From positions 182,414-246,413 of IMG/VR virus record IMGVR_UViG_3300012988_000001: a stretch of DNA of 64,000 nt. One strand, given 5' to 3'. A program made the position numbers and the translations under genes. Below the pieces are notes generated by a model. The model was not told where the DNA came from. It searched no databases and saw nothing but the letters and a program-made list of their open reading frames with translations. Shown piece by piece: positions 15,687 to 23,675 of the stretch. How positions within the stretch are numbered: the stretch's first letter is position 1; each line of letters opens with the position of its first letter. The stretch comes from a virus.

Positions 15687-16598
15687 ATGAATGCCAATGA
15701 ACACAATTTTATTAATCGCGTCAACGCAAAGTATGGTGAAGGTAAGTACTCATTTGACAAAATGACATACATCAACGCACACACCAAAGTAGAACTGTTT
15801 TGTGCGAATGGAAACCATTACTTCACAATCGCTCCGATGCATATGGTATCAAAAAGTTCCAAAGGCTGCAATATTTGTCAGAAAAACACACCATACAGTA
15901 CTGAAGAATTTGTAGCAAAAATATCAAAAATGCATCCGACGCTAACCTTTGAAAAAACCGTTTACAAAAAACAGAGGGAAGGAAATGTGATTGTAACGTG
16001 CCATGCAGATCCTGATAATGTTCACGATTGGGAAGTTGCCGCCCAAACACTACTTAAGGGTAACATATCATGTGGAATATGCACAGGCCGCAAACGCCGC
16101 ACAAAAAATCAATTCATTTCTGAAGCCAAAAAGATTCATGGTAATAAGTATGATTACTCTAAAGTTGACTATGCAAATAGTGAAACCTATGTGACTATTA
16201 CTTGCCCCGATGATGGTGATTTTCGCCAGCAACCAAAGGCACATATTTCAGGTCGTGGTTGTCCAAAATGTGGTAAGTATGGCTATCAGCCAAGTAAACC
16301 GGGATATTTCTACGTACAGAAATTGGTATCTGCTGATAAAGTACTGTACAAGTACGGAATTACTGGTGATATGGATCGTAGGATTACAGAACAATCACGA
16401 AATTCGGTTTTCAAACACACTATTTTAGTAGAAAGGTACTTTGAAGATGGTAAAAAGCCTTTAGTACTTGAAAAGTTCCTAAAAACATACATTGAAAGTG
16501 GCATTGCTACACCAGATGAGTTACAATCTGGATTTACAGAGACATTTGACGAGAAATACTTGTCATTAGTTTTAGAAATCGTAAATAATTTCAAATAG
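15687..16598 (+). CDS. Zinc-repeat GIY-YIG-like endonuclease (free-standing homing-type)
   Basis: 303 residues. The N-terminal two thirds hold DUF723-type repeats (FINRVNAKYGEGKYSFDKMTY, later KIHGNKYDYSKVDYANSETYV) with Cys pairs CNIC, CGIC and CPKC that look like small zinc ribbons used by phage homing enzymes to bind DNA. The C-terminus PGYFYVQKL...YKYGITGDMDRRITEQ resembles a GIY-YIG-type catalytic module. It sits right behind the capsid gene, a typical site for free-standing endonucleases, and has a host-like promoter unlike its neighbours. Cleavage activity is not proven; a DNA-binding role alone is possible. Start placed by GACGAGGA 8-14 bases upstream. Confidence 0.7.
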   Translation: MNANEHNFINRVNAKYGEGKYSFDKMTYINAHTKVELFCANGNHYFTIAPMHMVSKSSKGCNICQKNTPYSTEEFVAKISKMHPTLTFEKTVYKKQREGNVIVTCHADPDNVHDWEVAAQTLLKGNISCGICTGRKRRTKNQFISEAKKIHGNKYDYSKVDYANSETYVTITCPDDGDFRQQPKAHISGRGCPKCGKYGYQPSKPGYFYVQKLVSADKVLYKYGITGDMDRRITEQSRNSVFKHTILVERYFEDGKKPLVLEKFLKTYIESGIATPDELQSGFTETFDEKYLSLVLEIVNNFK

Positions 16599-16623
16599 CC
16601 CCTATAAAGAGGATAAAAAGAAT

Positions 16624-17028
16624 ATGAGAGTCAAGGATGACATGATAGTAACGGTATACAAGTTTCCTAATCAGGGATTTTACCCTAATATAGAGGGTGG
16701 ATTTGACATGTATATTGATATGTACACAGAAGTTGCGTTTTGTGAGGCATTACAGCAGTTATATGTTAGTATAGAAGCTGTGAAGTACTTAAAAGCTCAA
16801 TATGTAGCTGACATTCTCAAAGTTGAGAGTGAAGAAATGCTTTACAAGGACTACGTTCAGATGTATAAAGATAAGTTGAACGCAAAATACCCGGATGCAC
16901 CAGTACTGGCGACCATTGAGTTGGATGCATCTGGAAGACCCAAGCCCCCAACACCAGATTATTTGAAACCACAGGATGGTTTTCAAAAATTGCGTGATGC
17001 AGGGTTAAATTTCAGTATTTCGAGATGA
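16624..17028 (+). CDS. Hypothetical protein (134 aa)
   Basis: I do not recognise this protein. The N-terminus (VYKFPNQGFYPNIEGGFDMY) is aromatic and Gly-rich; the middle is helical (VKYLKAQYVADILKVES), and the C-terminus has RPKPPTPDYLKPQDGFQKL. No signal peptide or membrane segment is seen. An alternative start at 16642 has AAGGA four bases upstream. It lies between two nuclease-like genes, 25 bp after the first, with no terminator between, so it probably shares the promoter at 15631. The late promoter of the next gene begins in its final codons. Confidence 0.6.
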   Translation: MRVKDDMIVTVYKFPNQGFYPNIEGGFDMYIDMYTEVAFCEALQQLYVSIEAVKYLKAQYVADILKVESEEMLYKDYVQMYKDKLNAKYPDAPVLATIELDASGRPKPPTPDYLKPQDGFQKLRDAGLNFSISR

Positions 17029-17034
17029 TAAATA
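17027..17034 (+). promoter_or_regulatory. Late promoter for the T5orf172 gene
   Basis: GATAAATA overlapping the stop codon of the preceding gene, 22 bp before the ATG at 17057. The RNA should start near 17040, just beyond the CCTCC arm described below. Confidence 0.75.
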
Positions 17035-17051
17035 CCTCCAATGATAGGAGG
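17035..17051 (+). promoter_or_regulatory. Shine-Dalgarno-sequestering hairpin
   Basis: CCTCC (17035-17039) pairs with GGAGG (17047-17051), loop AATGATA. GGAGG is the ribosome binding site of the next gene. Transcripts from upstream contain both arms; transcripts from the late promoter lack most or all of the left arm. Confidence 0.65.
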
Positions 17052-17056
17052 AATAT

Positions 17057-17365
17057 ATGTCTCAAATTTGTTATGTAATTACGAATCCAGCATGGCCTGA
17101 ATGGGTAAAGATTGGATTCACATCTAAGTCGGAAATGAAAACACGCTTAAGTACTTACCAGACCGGAACACCATTCCGTGATTTTGAAGTATACCATGAA
17201 GTACACTTTGATGATGCGAAAGAAGCTGAAAAAGAAGTACATAAGAGATTGAAGCAAATGAATGCTTCAAGGAGTCCCGGTACTGAATGGTTTAAGATGC
17301 CTAAGAAATTAGCTGCTAACATGATTGATGGAGTAGCAGACGACTTGGATAATGGACTTCTATAA
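17057..17365 (+). CDS. T5orf172-type GIY-YIG domain protein
   Basis: 102 residues forming a single T5orf172 (GIY-YIG superfamily) domain: CYVITNPAWPEWVKIGFT at the N-terminus gives the Y...VKIG core, followed by RLSTYQTGTPFRDFEVYHEV and a helix HKRLKQMNASRSPGTEWFKM with the usual TEWF. The family is common in phages and fused to many DNA-binding domains; nuclease activity is assumed and not shown. Expression looks late-specific because its ribosome binding site is sequestered in read-through RNA, as known for T4 I-TevI, another GIY-YIG enzyme. It sits just ahead of the tail fibre gene. Confidence 0.8.
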   Translation: MSQICYVITNPAWPEWVKIGFTSKSEMKTRLSTYQTGTPFRDFEVYHEVHFDDAKEAEKEVHKRLKQMNASRSPGTEWFKMPKKLAANMIDGVADDLDNGLL

Positions 17366-17380
17366 TAAATATCATTATAG
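17360..17380 (+). promoter_or_regulatory. Late promoter of the tail fibre gene within an inverted repeat
   Basis: CTATAAT (17360-17366) pairs with ATTATAG (17374-17380); AATAAATA (17364-17371) runs from the left arm into the loop, 32 bp before the ATG at 17404. Confidence 0.6.
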
Positions 17381-17403
17381 TATACACATAAAAGGATTTA
17401 TAA

Positions 17404-18987
17404 ATGAGTATTAGTTTTAATCATCCTAAAAATACGATGACTAGTACTGGAACATTGAATTTAACAGTTAGTGGTGGTAACACTACTTCACCACAGCCTA
17501 TTAGATTTAATTCCACATCAGTAATTATGCCAGTACGTGCATTACCAGCGGGTGAAGCAGGTGCAATGGTATTTGATACTGGTACTAGAACCATGAAATA
17601 TCATGATGGAACAAGTTGGATTGCTATTGAATCATCAGACGTTATTCTTGCACCGATTTATTCACAAATCAACACAATTAATCAAAAGCTAAATGGTAAA
17701 GTAGATACAGTTAGTTATATGTCAGGTGCAGTTCCACAAGCATCGATTAGTGGTACACAACTTAACATTACGTTTCCATTATCAAGTGGTGGCGGTGGTG
17801 GTTCCAACGGACTTTTCACCTCATCAAAACAAGGTGCGATTCAGTACTACTCACTGACTAGTGGTATGAACGCAACTACAATTCGTGCACAAATGGCTGG
17901 TGCAGGTAATAGTCAAACTGGTCGAGCAGGGACACAAGCATCACCGTGGCTCACAAATGATGGCTGGGTTTATGCAGACGGAATGTGGTGGACATGGCAG
18001 GGAGATTCTGGTACAGTAACGATGCAAGTACCAAACTTGAACCGTCAAGCGTATCTAAAACCGATGGATGTATCTGGTATTACCCAAACTGCAACTATCA
18101 TTGCCTCTTCTGGTACAGTATCTGCAACGGCACTAACCATTGATCAATTACCACCACATAGCTTTACTGTTAGTGGACAAACATCAGTAGGTGGGGAACA
18201 CTCCCACATTCTACGTTACAACCCAATGGGTTGGAGTGGTACGTCTAACGTTAAAGATGGTACTGGTCGTTATAGTGGTTCTGGTACACATACAACTGAT
18301 GTTGCTGGTAACCACATTCACACATTCACAGGTACATCCAATACTATTGGTTCTGGAAATAGTCATACACACTCACTTAATAATGTGGATGTGGCTCACT
18401 TCAATGTGGCAGTACTTTATAATATCGCAACACCTTCTTTTGCATTAAACGAAGCAGCGGCTAATGATAAGTATGTATTAAAATCTGGTGATACTATGAC
18501 GGGTTCTTTGCAAATTGCAAGTTCGGCTGTTATTGCTGGTAATGATAACAACATTACATTAACTTTCCGTAACTCCGCAAATGCTGAACGTGCTATGATA
18601 TACCATAGTAGTACTAACAATACGTTGAGAATGCGTAGTGCAGGTGGTTCAGAGGTAACAATAACAAATGCTGGACTTCTAACTGCTCCTAGTTTGGTTG
18701 TTACAAATAACTCTGCAACAGTGGGTGGACGAAATGTAGTACGTTCTGTTAATGGTTCAACTGCTGATGCTAGTGGTAACGTAACAATAACTGCTGGAAT
18801 TCAAGATATACGTTTGGGTGTTCAAGTACAAGTTACTACCCGAAATACAGCTATGCTACCAGATGGATATGTTTGTGTTGGTTCTCATTCTAACTATAAT
18901 GATAGCAACTGGGAATTCGATACAATGTATGGCTGTCCTATAGAAAAACAAATTAGTGGTCAATGGTATGTGGTGAATAAAGTATGA
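17404..18987 (+). CDS. Tail fibre/collar-domain receptor-binding protein
   Basis: 527 residues. The N-terminal ~130 are beta-rich with a GGGGG linker near residue 132. A phage tail collar-type segment follows (NDGWVYADGMWWTWQGD near 180, then VPNLNRQAYLKP), and His-rich loops (GGEHSHILR, HTTDVAGNHIHTFTG, GNSHTHSLNN) like those binding metal in T4 gp12 and gp34-37 fibres. A pectin-like repeat region follows (KSGDTMTGSLQI), typical of phage fibres. The C-terminus ends with a conserved-looking QISGQWYVVNKV. It overlaps the fibre chaperone gene by 4 bp, a common pairing. It probably sets host range. Confidence 0.85.
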   Translation: MSISFNHPKNTMTSTGTLNLTVSGGNTTSPQPIRFNSTSVIMPVRALPAGEAGAMVFDTGTRTMKYHDGTSWIAIESSDVILAPIYSQINTINQKLNGKVDTVSYMSGAVPQASISGTQLNITFPLSSGGGGGSNGLFTSSKQGAIQYYSLTSGMNATTIRAQMAGAGNSQTGRAGTQASPWLTNDGWVYADGMWWTWQGDSGTVTMQVPNLNRQAYLKPMDVSGITQTATIIASSGTVSATALTIDQLPPHSFTVSGQTSVGGEHSHILRYNPMGWSGTSNVKDGTGRYSGSGTHTTDVAGNHIHTFTGTSNTIGSGNSHTHSLNNVDVAHFNVAVLYNIATPSFALNEAAANDKYVLKSGDTMTGSLQIASSAVIAGNDNNITLTFRNSANAERAMIYHSSTNNTLRMRSAGGSEVTITNAGLLTAPSLVVTNNSATVGGRNVVRSVNGSTADASGNVTITAGIQDIRLGVQVQVTTRNTAMLPDGYVCVGSHSNYNDSNWEFDTMYGCPIEKQISGQWYVVNKV

Positions 18988-19511
18988 TAATTTTAAGAGA
19001 TTTTAAAATATATATACCAACTAGTGAAGATAAATTGGAATTATACAATCGAGGTGTAAAATTTATTGAAAATGAAGTTGGTGATTGGTATGATGTACGT
19101 TATACGTTAACGGAGGGTAAAACTAAGGTTCTTCTTGATGTTGAAACCAAATGTGTAGTAGCACAAACCAATTCTATAAATGGTTTGTGGCCTATGGGTT
19201 TTATTTTAGTAGAAATTGACGATGAATCTGCTGGTGATTTGATTGGATTGGCATTTGATGAAAAAACCAAAACATTCAAAGAATACGTTCCGTCAGATGA
19301 TGAAGTACTAGAAACTGCTGAAAGAAAACTAGTTAGTCTACGCAAGTCTGCACAATCGGAACTTGAGTCATTAAAATTGGCTGAAGAAATCGATAAACTT
19401 GATAAAGATGAAAAAGCTAGAATGAAGGTCATCAAAGCGTATCTTGTTGATCTCATGCGTGTGCCTAAACAAGATGGCTATCCACGCAACATCAACTGGC
19501 CTACCTTGTAA
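18984..19511 (+). CDS. Tail fibre assembly chaperone (Caudo_TAP/Tfa-like)
   Basis: 175 residues, overlapping the fibre gene by 4 bp. The C-terminus LMRVPKQDGYPRNINWPTL matches the ending typical of tail fibre assembly proteins (gp38/Tfa type), preceded by a long charged helix (LRKSAQSELESLKLAEEIDK). The N-terminal half is beta-rich. Such proteins help fibre trimerisation and may cap the fibre tip. The coupled translation with the fibre gene supports this role. It is close in size to lambda Tfa (194 residues). Confidence 0.8.
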   Translation: MIILRDFKIYIPTSEDKLELYNRGVKFIENEVGDWYDVRYTLTEGKTKVLLDVETKCVVAQTNSINGLWPMGFILVEIDDESAGDLIGLAFDEKTKTFKEYVPSDDEVLETAERKLVSLRKSAQSELESLKLAEEIDKLDKDEKARMKVIKAYLVDLMRVPKQDGYPRNINWPTL

Positions 19512-19515
19512 AAAC

Positions 19516-19546
19516 TTGGGACAGAAAACACTTCATGTGATATAAT
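19516..19546 (+). promoter_or_regulatory. TTGGGACA-class promoter before the dsbA-like gene and gp43
   Basis: TTGGGACA (19516-19523) and TGTGATATAAT ending at 19546. The RNA would start near 19553, inside the left arm of the hairpin at 19551-19577. Confidence 0.8.
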
Positions 19547-19550
19547 AGAA

Positions 19551-19584
19551 GCACGATGAGCAATGACGCTCTCGTGCTTTTTTT
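19551..19584 (+). terminator. Terminator-like hairpin at the transcription start of the dsbA-like gene
   Basis: GCACGA-T-GAGC (19551-19561) pairs with GCTC-TCGTGC (19568-19577), ten pairs with one bulged T, followed by seven T. It ends the fibre operon. A new transcript from the promoter just upstream would lack the first base or two of the stem. Confidence 0.75.
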
Positions 19585-19601
19585 ATATATGGAGAAACAC
19601 A

Positions 19602-19901
19602 ATGGCTAAGAAAACTGAAAACAAAGTACAAATTCAAGACCTAAACGACGAACAACGTAAACGTCTTGGCTCTGCACTAAACAACGCAGTCGTCCAGCTA
19701 ACCTATATGGAAGATACCAAAGCTGCATACGGTGATTTCATCAATTCCGTGGCTGATGAACTAGGTATTGACGCTAGTACCATCAAACAAGCTGCAACTC
19801 GTATGCACAAAGGTGATTTCTTCGATAAAGTCCGTAAACAAGACGAAATCGAAACCATCCTTTCAATTACTGGTAACCTACCAGAAGATAACGACGAATA
19901 A
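19602..19901 (+). CDS. dsbA: DsbA-like double-strand DNA-binding protein
   Basis: 99 residues, starting at 19602 after TGGAG (the upstream ATG at 19563 is inside the terminator hairpin). The N-terminus MAKKTENKVQIQDLNDEQ and the later block DFINSVADELGIDASTIKQA followed by HKGDFFD parallel T4 DsbA (89 residues), whose corresponding part reads RAKDELGVDGKMFNR...HKDN. T4 DsbA binds dsDNA near late promoters. It is read from a TTGGGACA-class promoter and closed by its own terminator, followed by gp43. Confidence 0.75.
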   Translation: MAKKTENKVQIQDLNDEQRKRLGSALNNAVVQLTYMEDTKAAYGDFINSVADELGIDASTIKQAATRMHKGDFFDKVRKQDEIETILSITGNLPEDNDE

Positions 19902-19909
19902 TCGTCTAC

Positions 19910-19933
19910 AGCCTCCTAGATTGGGGGCTTTTT
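19910..19933 (+). terminator. Terminator after the dsbA-like gene
   Basis: AGCCTCC (19910-19916) pairs with GGGGGCT (19923-19929) with one G-U, followed by TTTTT. gp43 follows without another visible promoter, so read-through is likely. Confidence 0.75.
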
Positions 19934-19964
19934 AATTGAAGTATGTTTATTATAAGGAAATAAG

Positions 19965-22900
19965 ATGTATATAGATGGATTTATGGAACGTAAACGAACT
20001 GGTGATATTCTCCACGTAGCAGAACGTATCAACGGTCGTCGTGTCCTACGACAGCTTGACCCTGTATATGAATACTATGTCGAATCACCAACCGGAACTT
20101 TCAAAACTATTCACGGTACTATGGCAGAACAGAAAACGTTCTCTAATAGTAGAGATTTGAAAAATTCCGTCGAGTTAGATGCAGGTAGAAGAATTTACGA
20201 ATCAGATTGTAACGTAACATTCAAAACACTAGCTCGTGAATATATGGGTAAAGGATCACCAGATCTAAATATGGCATTTTTCGATATTGAAACCGACTTT
20301 CACAAGAAGCTCGGATATGCCCCACCAAGTAACCCATTCAACCGTGTAACTGCAATTTCCATTTATCAAAGTTGGACAGATAAAGATTACGTTCTTACTC
20401 TTGCTCCAGAAGATATGGATACAGTTGAAGCACAAGATATTATCAACCGTCTTAATGCGGAAACTAACAACCCAAACAGTACTGTAATACTTTATACCGA
20501 AGAAACAGAAATGTTTAATGACTTCTTCGATCTAATCGATGATGCCGATGTACTTTCTGGTTGGAATAGTGAGTTTTATGATATTCCATATATGATAAAC
20601 CGTACTGCTAAAATCTTCAACGCTGCTACAACCGCTCGTTGGTGTTTGTGGAATAAGAAACCTGTAGCTCGTGAAGCTGATATGTTTGGTAAGACGATTA
20701 CTACTTATGACCTAATTGGTCGTGTTCACCTAGATTATCTAGCATTGTATAAGAAACACGCAGGACAAGTAGAACAATCATATAAACTAGACTTTATCGG
20801 TGAGAAAGTAACTGGTGAAAACAAAGTTGCTTATGAAGGTTCTCTTGACAAATTGTATCGTGAAGATTATGCTACGTTTCTACGTTATTCTAAGCAGGAT
20901 AGCATTCTACTTAAAAAGATTAACGATAAACTAGACTACATCAATCTACACAATCGACTAGCACACAAAGAATGTGTACTAATCAGTACTACAATGGGTT
21001 CGGTAGCACTAATCGACACCGCAATAATCAACTTGGCACACAGCCGTGGTGAAGTAGTGTTCGATAAGAAACCACAAGAAGATGGGTTTGAGAGTGATGA
21101 TCGTTATGATTATCTAATGGAAGACGAAGACGATGGCTCGGACAATGAACCAGTATCAGCTAAAGCAGCAGGTGCATGGGTACAAGATCCAGTACTAGGA
21201 CTAGTAGATTTCCTAGGATGTACTGACTTTAACTCACTATATCCAACGGTACTACGTGCACTTGGTATGAGTACTGAATGTATTCTAGGTCAAATCCGTC
21301 AAGATTATACTGATGCTCACCTTGCAGCACGTGTAGAAGAACAGCGTATTAAATCTAAATCGAAGAAATTCGAGCCAGATTGGACGGCTGCTTGGCACGG
21401 TCTATTTGCGAGTGTAGAATTCACTATGGTTCGTGAAAAATCCCAGAAGATTCTAAACGTAGATTTGGAAGACGGTTCAAGTTTCCAAGTAACTGGTGAA
21501 GAACTTTACAATATCATTTATGCACCTGATAGTACAATTGTACTTTCTGCAAATGGTACAATGTTCGATAAAACCAAATACGGTGTTATCCCTGAGATTC
21601 TAACGCAGTGGTACTCTGAACGTAAATCACAGCAGAAGATGGTTATTGACTTTAAACACATCTATACTGATGGTTGGGAAATGCCAGAAGATGCAATTGC
21701 ACGTATAGAGGCTGCTATGGCCCTCCACAGCCGTTCTGAGCGTATGTATCGCACAAACCTACACGAAGACGATCCAGTTTATTTGATTCGTCAGGCGTTG
21801 GTACAGGCTGATTATGAGGGTGTTGGGAAGCTAATCACCGAGAATGGTCTATTGTTAGAAGATGGTCGTATCAAATGTACTAAAGAAGAGAAGTCTTATT
21901 GTAAGACACAATCTGCATTCTGGAAACAGAACCAACAGATTCGTAAAATTCTTCTAAACTCATTGTATGGTGCACTACTAAACAAAGGTTCTCGTTTCTT
22001 CGATAAACGTCTAGGTCAATCTGTTACACTAACTGGTCGTTCAATGACTAAACACATGGCATCCCGTATCAACGAGATCTGCACTGGTGTTTACGATCAT
22101 GGCGGTGGTGTAGTAATCTATGGTGATACTGACTCCGTGTATTTCAGCGTAGCTCACTACATGAAAGAACAAGGTCTACCATTTGATCTTACAAAAGAAG
22201 AAGTTGTCGATTTGTATGTTAAAATCGGTGACGAAATGGGTGCAACCTTCCCTGAATTTATGGATGAGACATTCAACACTGGTATTGAGAATGGTAAAAT
22301 TGTAGGTGCTGACTTAGAAATGGTAGGCTCTCGTGGTCTATTCTTGAAGAAGAAGCGTTACGCTATTCTAAAGTACTGGGAAGATGGATTCCGTAAAGAT
22401 GAAGGTGATTCACCGGGTGAAATCAAAGCGATGGGCTTGGAAATTAAACGTTCCGATACGCCAAAATACATCCAAGATTTCTTACAAGAAACTCTTATCG
22501 CATTACTAGTTGGCGAACAAGAGGAACAACTACGCAATCGCGTTCGTGCGTTCAAAACTATTTTCAAAGACAAACCAGTACAACAGAAAGGTCAACCACG
22601 TACAGTGAAGAACTATTCGAACCTAGAAGAAGAGTACAAGAAAGTCGGTAAGATTTCTGTATCTCACGTTCTAGCAGCAATTCAATGGAACAAACTACGT
22701 GATATCTATGAAGATCAATCTGTACCAGAAGCAACTGACGGTACTAAAGTTATCGTTTGTAAGTTGAAGCCAAATCCAATGGGAATAAAAGCTGTCGGCT
22801 ACCCAATTGATTGTGCTGAGTACTTACCAGAGTGGTTCTTGGATTTACCATTTGATGAAGATGAAATGGAAAAATCGGTCTTGACCAAAAAACTAGGTAA

Positions 22901-22982
22901 CATTTTCGGTATCCTAAACATGGATATCGCAATAAACGAGAAGAGTACTATGGAAATGAACACAGGCTTCTTCTCATGGTAA
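19965..22982 (+). CDS. 43: DNA polymerase gp43 (family B)
   Basis: Replicative polymerase with 3'-5' proofreading, 1005 residues (T4 gp43: 898). Exonuclease motifs: FFDIETD near residue 106, SGWNSEFYDIPYM near 200, and YSKQDSILL near 310. Polymerase motifs: DFNSLYP beginning at Asp421, KILLNSLYG near 664, and YGDTDS at 719-724. A KKKRYA motif lies near 795. The acidic insert DYLMEDEDDGSDNEPVS near 385 is extra relative to T4. The C-terminus (NEKSTMEMNTGFFSW) may bind the clamp gp45, encoded 700 bp downstream. It starts after TAAGGAAATAAG. Confidence 0.97.
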   Translation: MYIDGFMERKRTGDILHVAERINGRRVLRQLDPVYEYYVESPTGTFKTIHGTMAEQKTFSNSRDLKNSVELDAGRRIYESDCNVTFKTLAREYMGKGSPDLNMAFFDIETDFHKKLGYAPPSNPFNRVTAISIYQSWTDKDYVLTLAPEDMDTVEAQDIINRLNAETNNPNSTVILYTEETEMFNDFFDLIDDADVLSGWNSEFYDIPYMINRTAKIFNAATTARWCLWNKKPVAREADMFGKTITTYDLIGRVHLDYLALYKKHAGQVEQSYKLDFIGEKVTGENKVAYEGSLDKLYREDYATFLRYSKQDSILLKKINDKLDYINLHNRLAHKECVLISTTMGSVALIDTAIINLAHSRGEVVFDKKPQEDGFESDDRYDYLMEDEDDGSDNEPVSAKAAGAWVQDPVLGLVDFLGCTDFNSLYPTVLRALGMSTECILGQIRQDYTDAHLAARVEEQRIKSKSKKFEPDWTAAWHGLFASVEFTMVREKSQKILNVDLEDGSSFQVTGEELYNIIYAPDSTIVLSANGTMFDKTKYGVIPEILTQWYSERKSQQKMVIDFKHIYTDGWEMPEDAIARIEAAMALHSRSERMYRTNLHEDDPVYLIRQALVQADYEGVGKLITENGLLLEDGRIKCTKEEKSYCKTQSAFWKQNQQIRKILLNSLYGALLNKGSRFFDKRLGQSVTLTGRSMTKHMASRINEICTGVYDHGGGVVIYGDTDSVYFSVAHYMKEQGLPFDLTKEEVVDLYVKIGDEMGATFPEFMDETFNTGIENGKIVGADLEMVGSRGLFLKKKRYAILKYWEDGFRKDEGDSPGEIKAMGLEIKRSDTPKYIQDFLQETLIALLVGEQEEQLRNRVRAFKTIFKDKPVQQKGQPRTVKNYSNLEEEYKKVGKISVSHVLAAIQWNKLRDIYEDQSVPEATDGTKVIVCKLKPNPMGIKAVGYPIDCAEYLPEWFLDLPFDEDEMEKSVLTKKLGNIFGILNMDIAINEKSTMEMNTGFFSW

Positions 22983-22993
22983 TAGGAATATAA

Positions 22994-23572
22994 ATGACAA
23001 TTTATCAACGCATTGGGGAGGCTATTGCCTCCCAAGGAAAAGTAACATTAGTAGCAGCATTAACTCCAGCAGAGGAACATATTCTAACTACTAGTGGCTT
23101 CAAGAAAGTCGGTACTATGGATCTTAATGGTACTAACATCGATCTATTTGAAGTTAAAGTAACGCAAGTAGTCAACGCACCAGTACCACCATATAACGGA
23201 ATCCGTACTCCATCTCCGGGTGTACAACCGTATAAGACTAATGATACATATCCACGCAAGTATGAAGCACAATGGCCTGAGAACTATCGTCTATATACTT
23301 ACGGTACTGGTACTCCACCAGATGTTCAATATCGTGGTAGTACTACATCTCTTGTAGATGCAGCTTACAATCCACTTAGTATTCTAAGTGATTATACCTT
23401 ACCGGAAAATAAAACATTACTAAAAATTGATATTGGTTCTTTGTCAACTGATGAAGTCCAAAAGGTATGTGATGATATCAAACGTGATTACACGCCACGT
23501 GTGTACACAAACGATAGCTGGACCTCTTATAATCAAGGCTATACTGGAAACCGTGATTTCCGTAGCTGGTAA
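22994..23572 (+). CDS. Unknown protein carrying two portal-like segments
   Basis: 192 residues, unrecognised as a family. The N-terminus (MTIYQRIGEAIASQGKVTLV) is followed by a Pro/Tyr-rich middle (VPPYNGIRTPSPGVQPYKTN). Residues ~115-135 read GSTTSLVDAAYNPLSILSDY, almost identical to GSTSLMDAAYNPLSILEDY of this phage's own portal gp20. Residues ~143-175 (LLKIDIGSLSTDEV) resemble the portal's FKIDVGEMQTHQAM segment, but the two appear in the reverse order. It lies between gp43 and gp45, 11 bp after gp43. A decoy or binding mimic of the portal, or a rearranged duplicate, is possible. Confidence 0.7.
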   Translation: MTIYQRIGEAIASQGKVTLVAALTPAEEHILTTSGFKKVGTMDLNGTNIDLFEVKVTQVVNAPVPPYNGIRTPSPGVQPYKTNDTYPRKYEAQWPENYRLYTYGTGTPPDVQYRGSTTSLVDAAYNPLSILSDYTLPENKTLLKIDIGSLSTDEVQKVCDDIKRDYTPRVYTNDSWTSYNQGYTGNRDFRSW

Positions 23573-23588
23573 GAAAATTTAGAAAAAG

Positions 23589-23619
23589 TTGGGACGTATG
23601 ACTGATTATGTGATATAAT
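23589..23619 (+). promoter_or_regulatory. TTGGGACA-class promoter for clamp gp45
   Basis: TTGGGACG (23589-23596), TGTGATATAAT ending at 23619, 57 bp before the gp45 start. Confidence 0.8.
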
Positions 23620-23675
23620 ACATACGTCACAACGATTAAACGTTAATAACAAAATGGAAATTTGGAGATTTAAAA

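Noticed and set aside
22799-23035. Minus-strand ORFs at the gp43 3' end
   Set aside because: Shadows of gp43 and the 22994 gene; no ribosome site.
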